Under the pieces are notes generated by a model. That model was not told the origin of the DNA. It was given only the letters and a program-made list of their open reading frames with translations, and made no database searches. Made by a program: the position numbers and the translations under genes. This document shows positions 61,154-64,000 of a DNA stretch of 64,000 nt, piece by piece. Each line of letters begins with the position of its first letter. Positions within the stretch are counted from its first letter, which is position 1. Origin of the DNA: Phlebotomus papatasi (Eukaryota > Arthropoda > Insecta > Diptera > Psychodidae); the NCBI RefSeq assembly GCF_024763615.1, contig NC_077223.1:65782627-65846626 (forward strand), in the 5' to 3' direction.

Positions 61154-62963
61154 CCCTTTAAAGACGATTGGGTCACCCGTGTGACCCGTAGATAAAATAA
61201 TTTTTCCTGACTACCTAAAGTTAATTCTTTTTAATGTTTGTGCCCATTTTTTCGGTATTTCTTAACTTTACTCTTCAAAAGTTAAAATGAAAGGAGGTGA
61301 GTGAATGGGTAAAATTATTTGTATTCAGTTGTTAGTGAACGGATTGTATCACTAGCATTTATTTTATAAAACTTTACTATGTTAAAAAATTAACAAAAAA
61401 TGCTTGCATTTGAGATAAGGTGCAGGTGACTTTGCACTTTCTGGTAAATATTAAAAAATCAACAATTTTTAATAATTAACTACAATCAAGATCTTCATAT
61501 CTAAGGGTAAGATGCACAAGATCTATATGGTCACGTGGTCACCATCTTGATTTTTTACGTTACTGTCCGCCATTTTGAATAACTATCTAAACCTGTAACT
61601 CATCGGACTGGGCTGAAATTTTACTGTTTTAGCTGATGTTAAGACCTTTTCAGAACGTAGGGGAATGTATTGTATTGTATTGTATTGTATGTTGTCATGG
61701 TTCGCACTGAGTGAACCTTCAAACAACGCATATTTTCTCTTTGTTTGCAAAGAGCTAGTACGTCATTTCTTAGCCATAATAATCTTATTATTCAGATAAT
61801 GAAACGAGATGCGAAAGGGTAGGTCAGCTCTCTGCAAACAAAGAGAAAATTTGCATCGTTTGAAGGCTAGCTCTGTGCGAACCATGCCTACATTCCCCTA
61901 TCTATGTTTCAGTCTACGTCAAGCATTTACCTAGGCTCACAGTTTAAAATTTTGAAATATTCATATTATGGCGGCCTTTATTTTTTAGTCTTAAATATTT
62001 GAGACCTATAAATGAAATATTTCAGTAATCATTAAAAATGTTTGAGACTTTTATTTTATATATTTATTTACTTTCATATAAATAGCTGTTATGAGTGCCA
62101 AAAAACTATTCTTCTCTCTCTATTTCTAAATACGTCTCTTTTCTTTCATTTCACCTCTTTTTATATGAAATGTGTAAGTGAGAGTGCAAAAGAGAATGCT
62201 CTTCAGTAGGTTAGACAAAGATACCAAATAATTATATATAATAAGAGATTTTATTTTTATAATAATGCATTTTATTTTCAATAAATTATTGTGAATAAAC
62301 GAATTAGGATAGAAAATTTAAACCAAAAAGATATGAAAGAATATTAAATTCTCTAACTTTTAGGCATAGCTATTTGACATATAAAATGCTCTATTAAAGT
62401 GGGAAAATTACTAGAAGATGGAAAAAACACAGAAAAATGCACCATTTTAGGTGCCCTTTTTCAAAAAATCTTTAAAAAATATACTTCATTTTCATCGTAG
62501 ATGCTTGATATGTTCACAAGAGTTATAGAGGATGAAATTACGCGTCAGTTTAGCTTTATGTGACTACCACCGAATAATTAGAACCGGAGATATGAATTTT
62601 TGAATTTTATAAAAAATCAAAAAACTAAATATGCTTTTTCAAAAAAATCTAGAGGTGACCCGGACAAACGGATTGCTGATTTGAGGTCCTTAAATGACCC
62701 TCTAACAAGTTTTGGCACTCTCGTCAAAGACACCCACAAAAAGGTAAATTTTGTCGCACCGTGATATCATTCATTGGTATCGTCAGAAAAATTTCTTGAG
62801 TTTTTAGGTTATTTTTGTCCCTACCATGTAGAGGTAAAAAATGCACCGAATCAGACTGTTAGATTTTACAAGGTTAGATGTAAAACGTGTCACTGATTTT
62901 GATTATCGGTTTCATTTTCATTGTTCATTTTCGGTCAGTAAAAAGTATTTCGTCCTTAAAGGG
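61154..62963. mobile_element. K3: TTAA-flanked K element (1810 bp) holding I
   Basis: TTAA at 61150-61153 and 62964-62967, ends CCCTTTAAAGACGATTG and, reverse-complemented, CCCTTTAAGGACGAAATAC. The left 60 bp ('aataatttttcctgactacc') match K1. R-like phrases ('tagaaccggagatatgaa', 'actgggctgaaattttact') occur inside. There is no transposase. Confidence 0.82.
61660..61898. mobile_element. I: TA-flanked MITE nested in K3 (239 bp)
   Basis: TA at 61658-61659 and 61899-61900. The ends GGGGAATGTA are exact inverses. 'catggttcgcactgagtg' and 'ttttctctttgtttgcaaag' on the left pair with the right arm. A TGTAT microsatellite (61665-61690) has expanded inside the left end. Confidence 0.85.
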
Positions 62964-63300
62964 TTAAACAGAACACGCAGATCCACAAGGATTAAGGAAA
63001 TACGATTATTTCATCCTTAATTACGATCTGAAACCCTAGAAAAGATACTTCCGGACAGAAAGTGTTTGAGAAATGAAAACATGTTGCCCTAAATTACCCT
63101 AAAAAAAATTAAAGAAAAAATCCTATCAAAGAAATCCTTTTTAAACCCAATACACTTATCCATGGAGATTGAGGAAATTCTCACACCTTATTATAAATTG
63201 AATGTGGGGCCCAAAAAAGGCTTCCGGATGGAAAATGAATTAGAATGAGGTTAGAGCTTCCTAATGCAACCTTTTTTTCATCTACTGCCCAGATATTTTT

Positions 63301-63589
63301 TTTTCTTATTAAACAGCACTACTAACTTGAATTTGGGACTCTTCAAGAATATTTTATAAAAAAAATTTGCCTTGGGAGCCCCAAACACCAAAGGACGCTC
63401 ACTAAGCGTCACTTTTATATTTCAGTGTTTTTAAGACCTAAAAAATGAAAAACTCTACAGAACTGCAATCAAATTATCACGTACCTGTACTGTTCTCTGG
63501 AATCCTGCTGGTCAGTTGCTTGAAAAAACACTAATTTAACATTTTTCACTAATAAAAAAATCACAACTCTGAGGATTCAGCCATCTGAC
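63301..63589. other. Unassigned DNA before L2
   Basis: Nothing recognised on either strand. Confidence 0.4.
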
Positions 63590-64000
63590 AGACGAATCCG
63601 GAACAAAGTTCCAGGAACGTCTTGTGTCACGCTGTACAAATTTTCCATAACACAAGTACTATACAGAGTCCTACACGTCGTACTACTGTACAAACACCGA
63701 AGTTTTGGTGGTGAATGTGGGGAAAATACCGTAGCGCCGCCGCATTGGTGGCCACCGCACAGAATTAAATTAGTTTTTGATGGTGACCACCACGCTCTGA
63801 AGAAATTGGGGGGTCGCCACCGTCAAAATTTTTCGAACCCAAAACTCTTTCGTTACTGGGTAATTACTCCATAATCACTGAGTAACTCTTTTGCCAGCTT
63901 TTTAGTGTGATATTTGATAAATTTTCCCCAGCTTGTTCGAAAATTTAGTATGAAAATTCGAAATTGAATTTGAATTCTTCGAACATCAACGACTTTTTGT
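63590..64000. repeat. L2: right arm of inverted repeat, runs off the window
   Basis: It is the inverse of L1: 'gttccaggaacgtcttgtgt', 'cgtactactgtacaaacacc', 'tcactgagtaactcttttgc' and 'cgaacatcaacgactttttg' all have partners at 59.5-60.06 kb. An extra ~120 bp CG-richer piece (about 63705-63835, with 'gtggccaccgc' and 'ggtgaccaccac') is absent from L1 and may be a further insertion. Confidence 0.85.

Larger units (their letters stand above)
60965..63300. repeat. ~190 bp tandem repeat split by K3
   Basis: Unit 60965-61145 ('acagattgaggcaatacaat', 'cggaaaagctacgttcggat', 'accaaagaaatcctttttaa') recurs at 62968-63150 ('atccacaaggattaagg', 'agaaaagatacttccggaca', 'tcaaagaaatcctttttaaa') and more loosely at 63160-63300. 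K3 sits between the first two, at the TTAA that ends the first unit. Confidence 0.75.

Overview
This window is a piece of an AT-rich, repeat-dense eukaryotic genome, most likely a dipteran insect, with a nematoceran such as a sand fly as a guess only. The grounds are spliced genes with several 63-71 bp introns, insect-style TIR elements and MITEs, and two genes whose proteins resemble conserved animal proteins. There are no operons, prophages or CRISPR arrays. Species cannot be fixed from the sequence.

Two host genes are supported, both on the minus strand. (1) The 5' end of Pdss2 (decaprenyl-diphosphate synthase subunit 2, ubiquinone side-chain synthesis) lies at 6539-7233. Two coding exons are present and the rest of the gene lies beyond the left edge. 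(2) A complete gene for a SAPS-domain regulatory subunit of protein phosphatase 6 (PPP6R1-3 family; Drosophila fmt) runs from 58325 down to 28616. It has seven coding exons whose splice phases all agree and give 843 residues. Its introns reach 13 kb and host most of the mobile elements.

The rest is repeats. 1-6.5 kb: J-family repeat, a MITE, a 1.3 kb inverted repeat and a TTAA-flanked element (K1) holding a second repeat (R). 7.9-9.9 kb: a three-level nest of TIR elements (A containing B containing C); solo copies of A and B elsewhere show the pre-insertion states. 10-25 kb: strongly T-biased DNA broken up by degenerate minisatellites, a retroposon-like insertion, a tRNA-like SINE and small TIR elements. 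25-28.3 kb: J and R copies and a ~210 bp tandem array. 28.6-58.3 kb: the PPP6R gene, its introns packed with MITEs, foldback elements, a non-LTR retrotransposon remnant and a 2.2 kb TIR element (S) carrying a decayed SAM-domain gene. 58.3-64 kb: gene 5' region, then inverted L repeats enclosing a tandem repeat split by a third TTAA element (K3).

The main observations are the S element as a possible vehicle for an uncharacterised SAM-domain gene family, the datable nest at 8-10 kb, at least nine otherwise unrelated elements ending in TA plus a G-rich hexamer, a perfect 47 bp-arm hairpin at 57.0 kb, and the phrase-built R and J repeats. Element letters are local labels, not database names. Boundaries were read by eye.
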